In this document: positions 37,582-46,336 of the stretch, piece by piece | Layout: each line of letters begins with the position of its first letter | How positions within the stretch are numbered: the first letter of the stretch is position 1 | Assembly (NCBI RefSeq): GCF_039542035.1 | Contig: NZ_BAABHJ010000011.1 | Location: 1-64,000 of the forward strand | Source: Actinoallomurus liliacearum | Lineage (GTDB): Bacteria > Actinomycetota > Actinomycetes > Streptosporangiales > Streptosporangiaceae | Length of the DNA: 64,000 nucleotides | Direction: 5' to 3' | Notes under the pieces: generated by a model | What the model saw: only the letters and a program-made list of their open reading frames with translations | Database searches by the model: none | Told to the model about the DNA's origin: nothing | Translations under genes and position numbers: made by a program

Positions 37582-37668
37582 CGCAACCTCGTATTGACGA
37601 TCGGCCTAATAACGTTCGCCATTCAGACGTTGTCTCATTCGGCGAGCCGACGCAAGGGATGGGATGTC

Positions 37669-38262
37669 TCAGACATCCGCGCCGATGCGCCGGGCGAGTT
37701 CCGGATCGAGGGGATAGACGCGCTCACGCGGGACCAGGGCCCCGGCCTTCGCCGACGCGCCGTCGTGAAGCAGCCGCTGGATCTTGCGAGCCAGCGGGGT
37801 CATGTCCTGGATGTCCAGAATCCACTCGTCGGCGTACCGATCGATGACGTGCCGGCTGAGTCCGACCTGGATGCTGCGGGCATCGAGGGGCTGCCCGCGC
37901 AGCGTCCGCTCCGGGTCCCACTGGACGTGGACCCGAGCATGCTTGAACGCCGCGCGCCACTCGGTGCCGTCGCGGTAGAGGCGCCGGTCGGCGTGGGTCG
38001 GCACCGCCTGCGACAGCGCCTCCTCCCAGCCCTCCCGGCTGATGCGGACGGCCAGAATCATCTCCTGACCCGGCTTGCGCGCCCAGTCGCTGCGCGCCAT
38101 GAGCCACAGGAACGACGGCTTGATCCAGGTCATGCGCGTCCGTGAGAACGGCGGTCCGAACCGTCCCCGCTCGACCGCCGGCCGGCCGATCTCCGGCCGG
38201 TACGCCTGGTAGACGACGATCGACGTGCGGTCATGATCGGCCCTGATCTCGTACGTCCGCAT
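37669..38262 (-). CDS. DUF4291 family protein
   Basis: A 197-residue protein recognisable by ADHDRTSIVVYQAYRPEI, FSRTRMTWIKPSFLWLMARS (the most conserved part), VQWDPERTLRG and RSIQVGLSRH. These fit DUF4291, a widespread family of unknown function found in bacteria and fungi. It is rich in Arg and Trp and has no signal peptide. It stands alone between the P450 and DoxX genes. Confidence 0.85.
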   Translation of the reverse strand: MRTYEIRADHDRTSIVVYQAYRPEIGRPAVERGRFGPPFSRTRMTWIKPSFLWLMARSDWARKPGQEMILAVRISREGWEEALSQAVPTHADRRLYRDGTEWRAAFKHARVHVQWDPERTLRGQPLDARSIQVGLSRHVIDRYADEWILDIQDMTPLARKIQRLLHDGASAKAGALVPRERVYPLDPELARRIGADV

Positions 38263-38349
38263 GAGACGCCACGATGTCGGCTCACCGTGACCCGAACAAC
38301 CGATTTTCGCGGGGGCGACGCGGACCTCATGAGCCGGCCCTGCCCGAAG

Positions 38350-38712
38350 TCACCGCCATGTCGTCGCCAGCCAGACGGTCACGGCCGCAGTGAGAAGGAG
38401 CGTCAGGTTGAGAGCGATCCGACGGTCCCCGCGACTCAGGTGAACCCTCGTCGCGCCGATCTGCAGGACCACGAATCCGATGGCCGCGGCGAGGGCGAGC
38501 CAGGGTGCGATGCCGGTCAGCGGTGGGAGGATCAGCCCGATCGCGCCGAGCACTTCGATCAGCCCGATGGCCCGAACGGCCGGCATCGGTGTGCTGTCCA
38601 CCCAGGCCATCATCGGCCGGAGCCGCTCACGGCTCCGGACGACCTTCACCCCGCCTCCGTAGAGGTAGAAGAGAGCGAGCAGGCCGGCGACGATCCAATA
38701 AGCGACGTTCAC
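38350..38712 (-). CDS. DoxX-like small membrane protein
   Basis: A 120-residue protein with four membrane helices, matching the DoxX-like family (YWIVAGLLALFYLYGGGVKV, AIGLIEVLGAIGLILPPLTG, LALAAAIGFVVLQIGA). Relatives are linked with redox stress or quinone-coupled processes. The start is GTG at 38712. Alone of its kind here; it may be co-transcribed with the cupin gene 59 bases upstream. Confidence 0.85.
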   Translation of the reverse strand: MNVAYWIVAGLLALFYLYGGGVKVVRSRERLRPMMAWVDSTPMPAVRAIGLIEVLGAIGLILPPLTGIAPWLALAAAIGFVVLQIGATRVHLSRGDRRIALNLTLLLTAAVTVWLATTWR

Positions 38713-38771
38713 GATTCCGATCCATAGGTTCTGATGTACGGGCGGCCGGGCAGTGCTCGTCCTGCCGGCGT

Positions 38772-39266
38772 TCAGGCGAAGTCAGTGGCGGGCTCAGTGG
38801 CGTAACGGCTCATCGTTCGGATGGTCGCCTCTGGGGTCACCGTCCGGCCACCGGCGATCATGTCCTGTAGGTCCCGGAAGTACTGCACGTAAAGGTCCGG
38901 AGTGAAAGTGCTGAGCATGACGGCCGGCTGGTCGGTCACGTTGGCGAACGTGTGCGGGGCTCCGGGCGGGACCATCACGAGCGTGCCCGCGGTCGCGTCG
39001 TAGTCCTTCTCTCCGACGGTGAACCGCACCATGCCGGAGATGATGTAGAAACCCTCGTCGTGCTGGGCGTGACGGTGCTGCGGCGGTCCGGGCGTGTGCG
39101 GCGCGAGGACGGACTCGGCGAGCCCGAGGCGGTGCCCGGTGTTGCCGCCGTCCTCGAGAACGCGCAGTCGCGTGGTACCCAGGAAGATCGTCTCGCCGTC
39201 ATCCGGACCGACCACCGATACGGCGGGCTCGGCGAGCGGTGCGCCGGCCTTCGTTTCATCTGTCAT
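38772..39266 (-). CDS. cupin-domain protein
   Basis: A 164-residue single cupin. Motif 1 is HRHAQHDEGFYIISG with the usual HxH...E metal ligands, and motif 2 is PPGAPHTFANV with the fourth histidine. Such proteins are small metal-dependent dioxygenases, isomerases or sensors, often for flavonoid-like compounds. It is divergent from the LysR gene across 80 bases with a LysR box, so it is the likely target of that regulator. Confidence 0.87.
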   Translation of the reverse strand: MTDETKAGAPLAEPAVSVVGPDDGETIFLGTTRLRVLEDGGNTGHRLGLAESVLAPHTPGPPQHRHAQHDEGFYIISGMVRFTVGEKDYDATAGTLVMVPPGAPHTFANVTDQPAVMLSTFTPDLYVQYFRDLQDMIAGGRTVTPEATIRTMSRYATEPATDFA

Positions 39267-39320
39267 GCCCCGATTCCACCGTCAGGGCGCTGAGACTGTC
39301 CAAGACCCCTTCTGGGGCCT

Positions 39321-39339
39321 CGATACCGTACGAGTATCG
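39321..39339. promoter_or_regulatory. LysR-type box between cupin and lysR genes
   Basis: CGATAC (39321-39326) and GTATCG (39334-39339) form an inverted repeat spaced by 7 bases, which contains ATAC-N7-GTAT, the classical T-N11-A LysR operator. It sits 7 bases before the lysR ATG, fitting autorepression and control of the divergent cupin gene. Confidence 0.65.
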
Positions 39340-39346
39340 TCGCACC

Positions 39347-40198
39347 ATGGAGCTACGCACGCTGCGCTATTTCGTCGCGGTCGCGGAGGAACTCCATTTC
39401 GGCCGGGCCGCCGCCCGGCTGCACATGAGTCAGCCGCCACTGAGCCGGGCGATCAAGCAACTGGAGACCGAGGTCGGTGCCACGCTGTTCGACCGGTCCT
39501 CGGCCGGTGTCACGCTCACTCAGGTGGGGACGGTGCTGCTCGATGAGGCACGCGCCCTGCTCGCCCAGGCCGACCGGGTACGCACCCGTGTGGCCGCGGC
39601 CGCCGGCGCCGCGACCATCACCGTCGGCATCCTGGGTGACACCACGGACCCGGGCGCGACGCGGCTGGCCGACGCCTACCACCGTCGGCACCCGCGCGTC
39701 GAGGTCCGCGTCCGCGAGACCGACCTGACCGATCCCACCTGCGGGCTGCACGCCGGAGTGGTCGACGTCGCCCTGACCCGCGGGCCGTTCGACGAGACCG
39801 GTCTGACCGTGCGCGAGCTTCGCGCCGACCCGGTGGGCGCGCTGCTGCGCGCCGACGATCCGCTGGCCCGCCGTGACAGCCTGAAGCTGGCCGACCTGAC
39901 CGACCGCCGCTGGTTCCTCTTCCCGGAGGGCACCGACCCCCACTGGCAGTCGTACTGGAGCGGCGGGGAGCCTCGCGAGGGTCCGGTGGTGCGGGCCGTC
40001 CAGGAATGCCGGCAAGCGGTTCTCTGGAACGGCACGGTCGGCATGACTCTCCTGGACCACGAACCGGGAGAGGGGCTCACCGTGGTTCCGCTGATCGACA
40101 TGCCGCTGAGCCGCCTGGTGGTGGCATGGAACGAGAGCGACACGAACCCACTGATCCGCTCATTCGTCCAGACCGCGATCGCCGCCTACCACGCCTGA
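39347..40198 (+). CDS. LysR-family transcriptional regulator
   Basis: A 283-residue regulator with an N-terminal winged helix-turn-helix (about 1-60: LRYFVAVAEELHFGRAAARL, then SQPPLSRAIKQLE) and a periplasmic-binding-like effector domain (about 88-280). It is divergent from the cupin gene, with a LysR box between. LysR proteins usually act on the divergent gene and on themselves in response to a small ligand; the ligand here is unknown. Confidence 0.92.
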   Translation: MELRTLRYFVAVAEELHFGRAAARLHMSQPPLSRAIKQLETEVGATLFDRSSAGVTLTQVGTVLLDEARALLAQADRVRTRVAAAAGAATITVGILGDTTDPGATRLADAYHRRHPRVEVRVRETDLTDPTCGLHAGVVDVALTRGPFDETGLTVRELRADPVGALLRADDPLARRDSLKLADLTDRRWFLFPEGTDPHWQSYWSGGEPREGPVVRAVQECRQAVLWNGTVGMTLLDHEPGEGLTVVPLIDMPLSRLVVAWNESDTNPLIRSFVQTAIAAYHA

Positions 40199-40415
40199 CC
40201 CTCTTGCCGGGCGGCCGAACCTCTCCTGCCCCCGCACCTCGTACGGGGGCGCTCCTAGCGGTCGCTTCTTCCGCTTCCCGTGGCCTGGGCGACGCTCGGC
40301 GCTGAAGCGTCGTCAGCTCGGCGCAAACGCTCGGTGAACGCCGCCCAGACACGCCGGTCCACCCCTTACGCCCCGCTTCGGCGACGCCCTTGCCGAGCGT
40401 TCGGCACGGCCGATC

Positions 40416-40438
40416 TTGTCGGCGGTGGTTCCTACAGT
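40416..40438 (+). promoter_or_regulatory. RecA-NDp/PafBC-type DNA-damage promoter, leaderless
   Basis: TTGTCGGCG (40416-40424), 8 bases, TACAGT (40433-40438), then 7 bases to the GTG at 40446. This matches the published mycobacterial RecA-NDp pattern tTGTCRGtg-N8-TAnnnT, recognised by the PafBC activator under DNA damage, apart from C instead of T at position 8. Start would coincide with the GTG, giving a leaderless mRNA. Confidence 0.65.
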
Positions 40439-40445
40439 CGGCCGC

Positions 40446-41273
40446 GTGACTGAAAGATCCTTTGCGAACGCCTTCGCCCGTCTACCCGCTGACCTGCCCT
40501 CAGGGCACCTTGTCTCCGCAGCCAGCTGCTACTCGTCCGACGAACACAGTGATCTCCCCGTGTTCTGGTGCAGTGACGAACCGTTGAAGGACGCCGCCGA
40601 CCGGTGGCGACAGCTCGAAGCGCAGCGGACCGAGACCGGGCTGTTCCCCGTCTTGCTGGCTTTTTACGAGGACGTCTGGCATCCGGGCGAAGGGCCCCTG
40701 GACGACTCGGCCTTCGATGTGACGGACTACTTCCGGGAGGAGTGGGAGCGCTACCTGCGGCAGAAGGCGGAATGGGACGCCGCTCCCCCGGTCGAGGTCC
40801 CCGAGGACGTGGTGCCCTGGCCCGATGATCCCGGCCCGCCGTTCGACGTGTGGCCGGGTCTGGCCGTCGGGTCCACGCCGACGTGCGACGTGGGCGAGCA
40901 CGCCGCCGCCATGGTGGCCGAGCTGGCGCAGGACGGCCAACCGCTCCATCTCGCTCTCGTCCCGGTGGAGCGCAGCGCGGACGCCCTGCTGGCCATCAGC
41001 TTCCACAAATCCAGCAACCACGTGGACCTGTGGGAGCTCTGGGCGGTGATCCGGTCGTGGGAGGGCCGCTTCGGCACGCGGCTGATCGCCGTTGACGGGG
41101 GCACCGTCCATGTTTCGGTCGCCGCTCCCCCACGCCCGGAGGAGGCGAACCGGCTCGCGTTGGAGCACTATCTCCTCTGCCCGGACAACATCGAGCAGGA
41201 CTTCTTCGTCGTCTTCGCCACCTATGCCGAGCGGCTGGTCAGCGCGCCGAGGTGGACTTTCTGGTGGGACTGA
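40446..41273 (+). CDS. DUF4253 domain protein
   Basis: A 275-residue soluble protein whose C-terminal half matches DUF4253: ADALLAISF, WELWAVIRSWEGRFGTRLIAV, VSVAAPPRPEEANRLALEHYLLCPDNI and the terminal PRWTFWWD. The N-terminal half (acidic, Trp-rich) is less conserved. Function unknown. The GTG at 40446 is chosen because a damage-type promoter is spaced for a leaderless start exactly there. It is convergent with aspS. Confidence 0.85.
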   Translation: MTERSFANAFARLPADLPSGHLVSAASCYSSDEHSDLPVFWCSDEPLKDAADRWRQLEAQRTETGLFPVLLAFYEDVWHPGEGPLDDSAFDVTDYFREEWERYLRQKAEWDAAPPVEVPEDVVPWPDDPGPPFDVWPGLAVGSTPTCDVGEHAAAMVAELAQDGQPLHLALVPVERSADALLAISFHKSSNHVDLWELWAVIRSWEGRFGTRLIAVDGGTVHVSVAAPPRPEEANRLALEHYLLCPDNIEQDFFVVFATYAERLVSAPRWTFWWD

Positions 41274-41318
41274 GACGTCGGCGGGGATCCCTGCACGGGA
41301 TCCCCGCCGATCAGGCCC

Positions 41319-43109
41319 TCAGTACTTCTCGGTGGAGGGGCGGACGATGTGGCCGGGCTCGTTGGGCTCGGCCGGCTTCTCGTCCTCCGGGCGGACGTCG
41401 ATGCCCGCCTCCTTGCGCTGCTCCTCGGTGATCGGCGTGGGCGCGCCGGTCAGCGGGTCGAAGCCGGACGCGGCCTTCGGGAACGCGATTACGTCGCGGA
41501 TCGTGTCGCGGCCGGCCAGCAGCATGACGACCCGGTCCCAGCCGAACGCGATGCCGCCGTGCGGCGGCGGGCCGTACTTGAACGCGTCGAGCAGATAGCC
41601 GAACTTCGCCTGGGCCTCCTCGCGGTCCAGGCCCAAGGTCTCGAAGACGCGCTCCTGCACGTCGCCGCGGTGGATACGGATCGAGCCGCCGCCGATCTCG
41701 TTGCCGTTGCAGACGATGTCGTACGCGTTGGCGAGCGCCTCACCCGGCTTGTCGTGGAAGGAGTCGACCCACTCCGGCTTGGGCGAGGTGAAGGGGTGGT
41801 GGACGGACGTCCAGCCGCCCTCGTCGGTCTCCTCGAACATGGGCGCGTCGACGACCCAGGTGAACGCCCACGCGGACTCGTCGATCAGGCCGCAGCGGCG
41901 GCCGATCTCCAGGCGGGCCGCGCCGAGCAGCTCGCGGGTGGCGTGCGGCTTGCCGGCGCCGAAGAACACCGCGTCGCCGGGCTTGGCGCCGACCTTGGCG
42001 GCCAGGCCGGACCGCTCCTCCTCGGAGATGTTCTTGGCGACCGGGCCGCCGAGGGTGCCGTCCTCCTGCACGAGGACGTACGCCAGCCCCTTCGCGCCCC
42101 GCGACTTGGCCCAGTCCTGCCAGCCGTCCAGCTCCTTGCGGGTCTGGGAGGCGCCGCCCGGCATGACGACCGCGCCGACGTACGGCGCCTGGAACACGCG
42201 GAACGACGTGCCGGCGAAGTACTCGGTCACGTCGACGAGCTCGTTGCCGAAGCGCAGGTCCGGCTTGTCCGAGCCGTACCGGCTGAGGGCGTCGGCGTAG
42301 GTCATCCGCGGGATCGGACGCGGGATCTCGTAGCCGACGATCTCCTTCCAGAGCCGTCCGACGAGGTCCTCGGCGACCTGGAGGACGTCCTCCTGCTCGA
42401 CGAAGCTCATCTCGATGTCGATCTGGGTGAACTCCGGCTGCCGGTCGGCGCGGAAGTCCTCGTCGCGATAGCAGCGAGCGAGCTGGTAGTAGCGCTCCAG
42501 GCCCGCCACCATGAGCAGCTGCTTGTACAGCTGCGGCGACTGCGGCAGGGCGTACCAGTGGCCCGGCTTGAGCCGCACCGGGACGAGGAAGTCGCGGGCG
42601 CCCTCCGGCGTGGAGCTGGTGAACGTCGGCGTCTCGACGTTGACGAACCCGTGCCCCCGCAGGACGTCGTGCACGATGTAGGAGCCCTGCGAGCGGATGC
42701 GCAGTGAGCGCGCCAGGGCCTCCCGGCGGATGTCGAGGTAGCGGTGCTTGAGGCGCACCTCCTCGTTGACGTTGGCGTCCGTCTCGATCGGGAAGGGCAG
42801 CGGCGCGGACTCGCTGAGCACCTCGATCTCGGAGGCGACGACCTCGATCTCGCCGGTCGGCAGCTCGGGGTTCTCGTTGCCCTGGGGGCGTACGCGGACC
42901 TCACCGGTGATCTTGACGCAGAACTCCGAGCGCAGGTCGTGCGCGGTGTCCTCCTCGCGGAACACGACCTGGGCGATCCCGGAGGCGTCGCGCAGGTCGA
43001 TGAAGGTGACGCCCCCGTGGTCGCGGCGGCGCGCCACCCAGCCGGCCAGCACGACCTGCTGCCCGGCGTGGTCCCGGCGCAGCGAGCCCGCCTCGTGTGT
43101 GCGGATCAT
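41319..43109 (-). CDS. aspS: aspartyl-tRNA synthetase
   Basis: Class II synthetase of 596 residues. The N-terminal OB fold binds the anticodon (AGWVARRRDHGGVTFIDLRDASG), motif 2 is near CYRDEDFRADRQPEF, a GAD insertion lies mid-protein, and motif 3 is GIAFGWDRVVMLLAG. The type with a GAD domain may be discriminating or AspRS/Asn-tRNA non-discriminating; this cannot be settled here. Its ATG overlaps the hisS stop (ATGA). Confidence 0.96.
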   Translation of the reverse strand: MIRTHEAGSLRRDHAGQQVVLAGWVARRRDHGGVTFIDLRDASGIAQVVFREEDTAHDLRSEFCVKITGEVRVRPQGNENPELPTGEIEVVASEIEVLSESAPLPFPIETDANVNEEVRLKHRYLDIRREALARSLRIRSQGSYIVHDVLRGHGFVNVETPTFTSSTPEGARDFLVPVRLKPGHWYALPQSPQLYKQLLMVAGLERYYQLARCYRDEDFRADRQPEFTQIDIEMSFVEQEDVLQVAEDLVGRLWKEIVGYEIPRPIPRMTYADALSRYGSDKPDLRFGNELVDVTEYFAGTSFRVFQAPYVGAVVMPGGASQTRKELDGWQDWAKSRGAKGLAYVLVQEDGTLGGPVAKNISEEERSGLAAKVGAKPGDAVFFGAGKPHATRELLGAARLEIGRRCGLIDESAWAFTWVVDAPMFEETDEGGWTSVHHPFTSPKPEWVDSFHDKPGEALANAYDIVCNGNEIGGGSIRIHRGDVQERVFETLGLDREEAQAKFGYLLDAFKYGPPPHGGIAFGWDRVVMLLAGRDTIRDVIAFPKAASGFDPLTGAPTPITEEQRKEAGIDVRPEDEKPAEPNEPGHIVRPSTEKY

Positions 43110-44374
43110 CTTTGAGCAAGCCTTTCTTTCAACGTCGTCACGAGCTCGGCGAGTGGAACGGCGACCTGGTCGCCGCTGGCCAGGTCCTTGACCTGCGCGG
43201 ACCCGGCGGCGATATCTCGCTCGCCGAGGATCACGGCGTACGCCGCCCCGGACCGGCCGGCCCCGCGCATCGCGCCCTTGAGCTTCTTGCCGTCGTAGGA
43301 CATGTCGGCGGCGACACCTTCGCGGCGCAGCTGGGCGATCAACCCGAAGATCTTACGCTCGGCCTCCTCGCCCAGCGGCACGCCGTACACGTCGACTCCT
43401 CGCTCGGCGACCGCGGCGACCTCTTCGGCCTCCATGGCCAGGACCGTACGGTCGAGGCCGAGGCCGAAGCCGATGCCGGGCAGCGGCGGGCCGCCGATGT
43501 CCTCGGACAGCCCGTCGTACCGGCCGCCGCCGCCGATGCCGGACTGCGCGCCGAGCAGCGGGTGGTCGAACTCGTACGTCGTGCGGGTGTAGTAGTCGAG
43601 GCCGCGCACGAGGCGCGGGTCGTCGACCCACGGGATGGACAGGTCGGCCAGCAGCTCGCGGACCCGGTCGTGGTGCGCCTTGCACGCGCCGCACAGGTGG
43701 TCGGTGACGAGCGGGGCGTCCTCGAGCTGGGCGCGCACCTCGGGCCGCTTGTCGTCCAGCACGCGCAGCGGGTTGATCTCGACCCGGGCGCGGGTGTCCT
43801 CGTCCAGGTCGAGGCGGCGCAGGAACTCCTGCAGCGCCGCGCGGTACGCCGGACGGCACTCCCGGCAACCCAGGGAGTTGAGGTGCAGGGAGAGGCGGGT
43901 GAGGCCGAGGCCGCGGTAGAAGTCCCAGGCGAGCGCGATCGTCTCGACGTCGACCGCCGGGTCCTCGGAGCCGATCGCCTCGAGGTCCACCTGGTAGAAC
44001 TGGCGGTACCGGCCCTTCTGGGCGCGCTCGTAGCGGAACGCCGGGCCAACGGCCCAGACCTTGACCGGCAGCTCACCCTTGTTGAGCCCGTGCTGGAGCA
44101 CCGACCGCAGCACGCCGACGGTGAACTCCGGGCGTAGCGTGAGAGAGCGGCCGCCGCGGTCCTCGAAGGTGTACATCTCCTTGCTGACGACGTCGGTCGA
44201 CTCGCCGACGCCGCGCGCGAACAGGCGGGTCTCCTCGAAGACCGGAAGTTCGAGGTAGGCGTAGCCGGCGCGCGTGGCTGCCGCGGCGAAGGCGTCGCGG
44301 GCGGCGAGGAAGGTCGCCGAGCGCGGCGGAAAATACTCGCTGACCCCTCGGGGGGCCTGGAAGTTCGAGCTCAT
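43106..44374 (-). CDS. hisS: histidyl-tRNA synthetase
   Basis: Class II synthetase of 422 residues: motif 1/2 region (LTLRPEFTVGVLRSV, GPAFRYERAQKGRYRQFYQ), histidine motifs GLDYYTRTTYEF and GGRYDGL, motif 3 GFGLGLDRTVLAM, and a C-terminal anticodon-binding domain. ATG at 44374 gives MSSNFQAPRG; the open frame extends upstream without family similarity. It forms an operon with aspS by ATGA overlap. Confidence 0.96.
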   Translation of the reverse strand: MSSNFQAPRGVSEYFPPRSATFLAARDAFAAAATRAGYAYLELPVFEETRLFARGVGESTDVVSKEMYTFEDRGGRSLTLRPEFTVGVLRSVLQHGLNKGELPVKVWAVGPAFRYERAQKGRYRQFYQVDLEAIGSEDPAVDVETIALAWDFYRGLGLTRLSLHLNSLGCRECRPAYRAALQEFLRRLDLDEDTRARVEINPLRVLDDKRPEVRAQLEDAPLVTDHLCGACKAHHDRVRELLADLSIPWVDDPRLVRGLDYYTRTTYEFDHPLLGAQSGIGGGGRYDGLSEDIGGPPLPGIGFGLGLDRTVLAMEAEEVAAVAERGVDVYGVPLGEEAERKIFGLIAQLRREGVAADMSYDGKKLKGAMRGAGRSGAAYAVILGERDIAAGSAQVKDLASGDQVAVPLAELVTTLKERLAQR

Positions 44375-44384
44375 GGTGGTGTTC

Positions 44385-45068
44385 TCAAAGTCCCCTGTGC
44401 GGGCCGTCGATCGGGGCGATGTCCTTGAGGAACGGATTGGTCGCCCGTTCGCGGCCGATCGTGGTCTGCGTGCCGTGGCCGGGCAGCACGGTGGTCTCGT
44501 CCGGGAGCGGCAGGCACACCCGCGCCAGGCTCTCCAGGATGGCCGGGTGGTCGCCGCCCGGCAGGTCGGTGCGGCCGATCGAGCCCGCGAACAGCAGGTC
44601 ACCCGAGAAGATCACCTGCTCGTCCGCGAGCCGGAAGGTCACCGACCCGGGCGTATGGCCCGGTGCGTGCTCGACGATCAGCTCCAGCCCCGCCAGCGTC
44701 AGCGTCGCGCCGTCGGCGAGCTCCCGTACGTCGTCGGGCTCGCTGAAGGTGAGACCGCCCAGCAGCTGCTGTCCGACGCCGAGCGGGAAGCCCTTGGCCG
44801 GGTCGGCCAGCAGGTCCCGATCGTCGGGATGGATGTACGCGGGGACGTCTCGGGCACCGCAGACCGGGGCCACCGACCAGACATGATCGATATGACCGTG
44901 CGTGAGCACCACGGCGACCGGCTTGAGCCGGTGCTCGCGGAGGAGCTCCTCGACCCCCGACTCGGCGTTCTGGCCAGGGTCGATGATCACGCATTCCTCC
45001 CCCGCCGCGGGTGCCACGACGTAGCAGTTCGTGGCGAAGGACCCGGCGGGGAACCCGGCGATGAGCAC
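44385..45068 (-). CDS. metallo-beta-lactamase fold hydrolase, glyoxalase II-like
   Basis: A 227-residue MBL-fold hydrolase with the two-metal motif THGHIDH (56-62), further metal ligands in APGHTPGS and FSGDLLFAGSIGRTD, and PGHGTQTTIGRE near the end. Likely a hydroxyacylglutathione- or bacillithiol/mycothiol-thioester hydrolase, but substrate is inferred only. GTG at 45068 follows AAGAGAGGACGATC. It is 10 bases upstream of hisS. Confidence 0.9.
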   Translation of the reverse strand: MLIAGFPAGSFATNCYVVAPAAGEECVIIDPGQNAESGVEELLREHRLKPVAVVLTHGHIDHVWSVAPVCGARDVPAYIHPDDRDLLADPAKGFPLGVGQQLLGGLTFSEPDDVRELADGATLTLAGLELIVEHAPGHTPGSVTFRLADEQVIFSGDLLFAGSIGRTDLPGGDHPAILESLARVCLPLPDETTVLPGHGTQTTIGRERATNPFLKDIAPIDGPHRGL

Positions 45069-45282
45069 GATCGTCCTCTCTTAAGGCGCCTGCTTCCGGC
45101 AGCTTGAGCGTACCGGCGGCACGTGGCCGACCGCGAACGACATACGCGGGAGCGCCGCAGGGCGTCCGGTCTTGGACGATTTGCCGGCCTCTGTGGGCCA
45201 CTCAGGAAAATACCGGCCAGGACCGCTACGATGCGCAACACGTTTCCCTGTTCATGACGCGAATCAATGAGGTGCGACACCG

Positions 45283-46113
45283 GTGGCGGGTAAAGACCGC
45301 AAGAAGCAGCTGGCCCGGCAGCGCTACGAGCGCCAGATGCAGCGCCGCGCGGCCCGGCAGGCGCAAGCACGCAGGATGAAGATCATCGGCGCGGTGGCCG
45401 CCGTGGCAGTGATCGCCGGCGGAAGCGGTGCCATCGCGTTCGCGATGAACAAGTCGGACAAGAAGACCACGACGACGGCCGCGTCCGCGTCGAAGTCGGC
45501 CAGCGCGACGCCGACCGTCTCGGCGAAGCCCGGCGAGTGCGCCTACCAGCCGATGTCCGACCCGGGCGCCAAGAACGTCGGCACGCCGCCGGTGAAGCCG
45601 GTCAAGGGCACGTACGAGATGACGATCGACACCGACCAGGGCAAGATCGTCGCCAAGGTCGACGGCACGAAGGCCTCCTGCACCGTCAACTCGTTCCAGT
45701 ACCTCGCGTCCAAGAAGTTCTTCGACAACACCAAGTGCCACCGGCTCGACACCGGCATCAAGGTGCTGCAGTGCGGCGACCCGACCGGCACGGGAAGCGG
45801 CGGCCCGGCGTACGGCTTCGGCAACGAGAACGTCCCCAAGGCCGACGCCTCGGGACAGGCGACCTACAAGCGCGGCATGATCGCCATGGCGCACAGCAGC
45901 CAGCCGAACAGCAACGGCAGCCAGTTCTTCATCATGTACGGCGACGCGAAACTGCCCGCCGACTACACGGTCTTCGGCGAGATCACGCAGGGACTGGACG
46001 TCGTCGACTCGGTCGCCAAGGCCGGAGCGACCGCCGCAGACCCGCAGTCCGGGATGACCGCCCCAAAGAAGAAAATTGAAATAAAACACCTCACCGTCGC
46101 GAAGATGGGGTAA
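45283..46113 (+). CDS. membrane-anchored cyclophilin-type peptidyl-prolyl isomerase
   Basis: A 276-residue protein with a basic N-terminus, one membrane helix (about 33-54), a Thr/Ser/Lys-rich linker and an extracytoplasmic cyclophilin domain (FFDNTKCHRLDTG, MAHSSQPNSNGSQFFIMYGD). It should catalyse proline isomerisation of exported proteins. The usual active-site FHR appears as KCHR. GTG at 45283 begins VAGKDRKKQLARQR. Divergent from the MBL gene; next is the DUF349 gene in the same direction. Confidence 0.92.
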   Translation: MAGKDRKKQLARQRYERQMQRRAARQAQARRMKIIGAVAAVAVIAGGSGAIAFAMNKSDKKTTTTAASASKSASATPTVSAKPGECAYQPMSDPGAKNVGTPPVKPVKGTYEMTIDTDQGKIVAKVDGTKASCTVNSFQYLASKKFFDNTKCHRLDTGIKVLQCGDPTGTGSGGPAYGFGNENVPKADASGQATYKRGMIAMAHSSQPNSNGSQFFIMYGDAKLPADYTVFGEITQGLDVVDSVAKAGATAADPQSGMTAPKKKIEIKHLTVAKMG

Positions 46114-46213
46114 TGGGGAAGGTTAGGGTGGCCTGCGGGAGTACGGCTCCCGAGGTCGTCACGGTGGGTCCGGCGCCCGACGAACGGCCCGGGCCTTGAA
46201 ACAGGAGGCAACG

Positions 46214-46336
46214 GTGTGCAGCGCCACCGATCCTTGGGGAATCCGGCACGGGGCAGGCGGAGACGGCTCCGTCCGGGTCGTCCGGCCGCTCATGGCGGGC
46301 ACGCTCCACGACCGGGAGGGCCACGGTGACCGCTGA
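46214..46336 (+). CDS. possible 40-residue leader peptide before the DUF349 gene
   Basis: GTG at 46214 follows AGGAGGCAAC, a better ribosome-binding site than that of the gene downstream. The frame runs 40 codons and ends in TGA at 46334-46336, overlapping the DUF349 start by 11 bases. The peptide begins MCSATDPWGIRHG; its TDPWG echoes the ADPWG at the start of the DUF349 protein, so it may be a decayed duplicate or coupled leader. Not a known family. Confidence 0.35.
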   Translation: MCSATDPWGIRHGAGGDGSVRVVRPLMAGTLHDREGHGDR

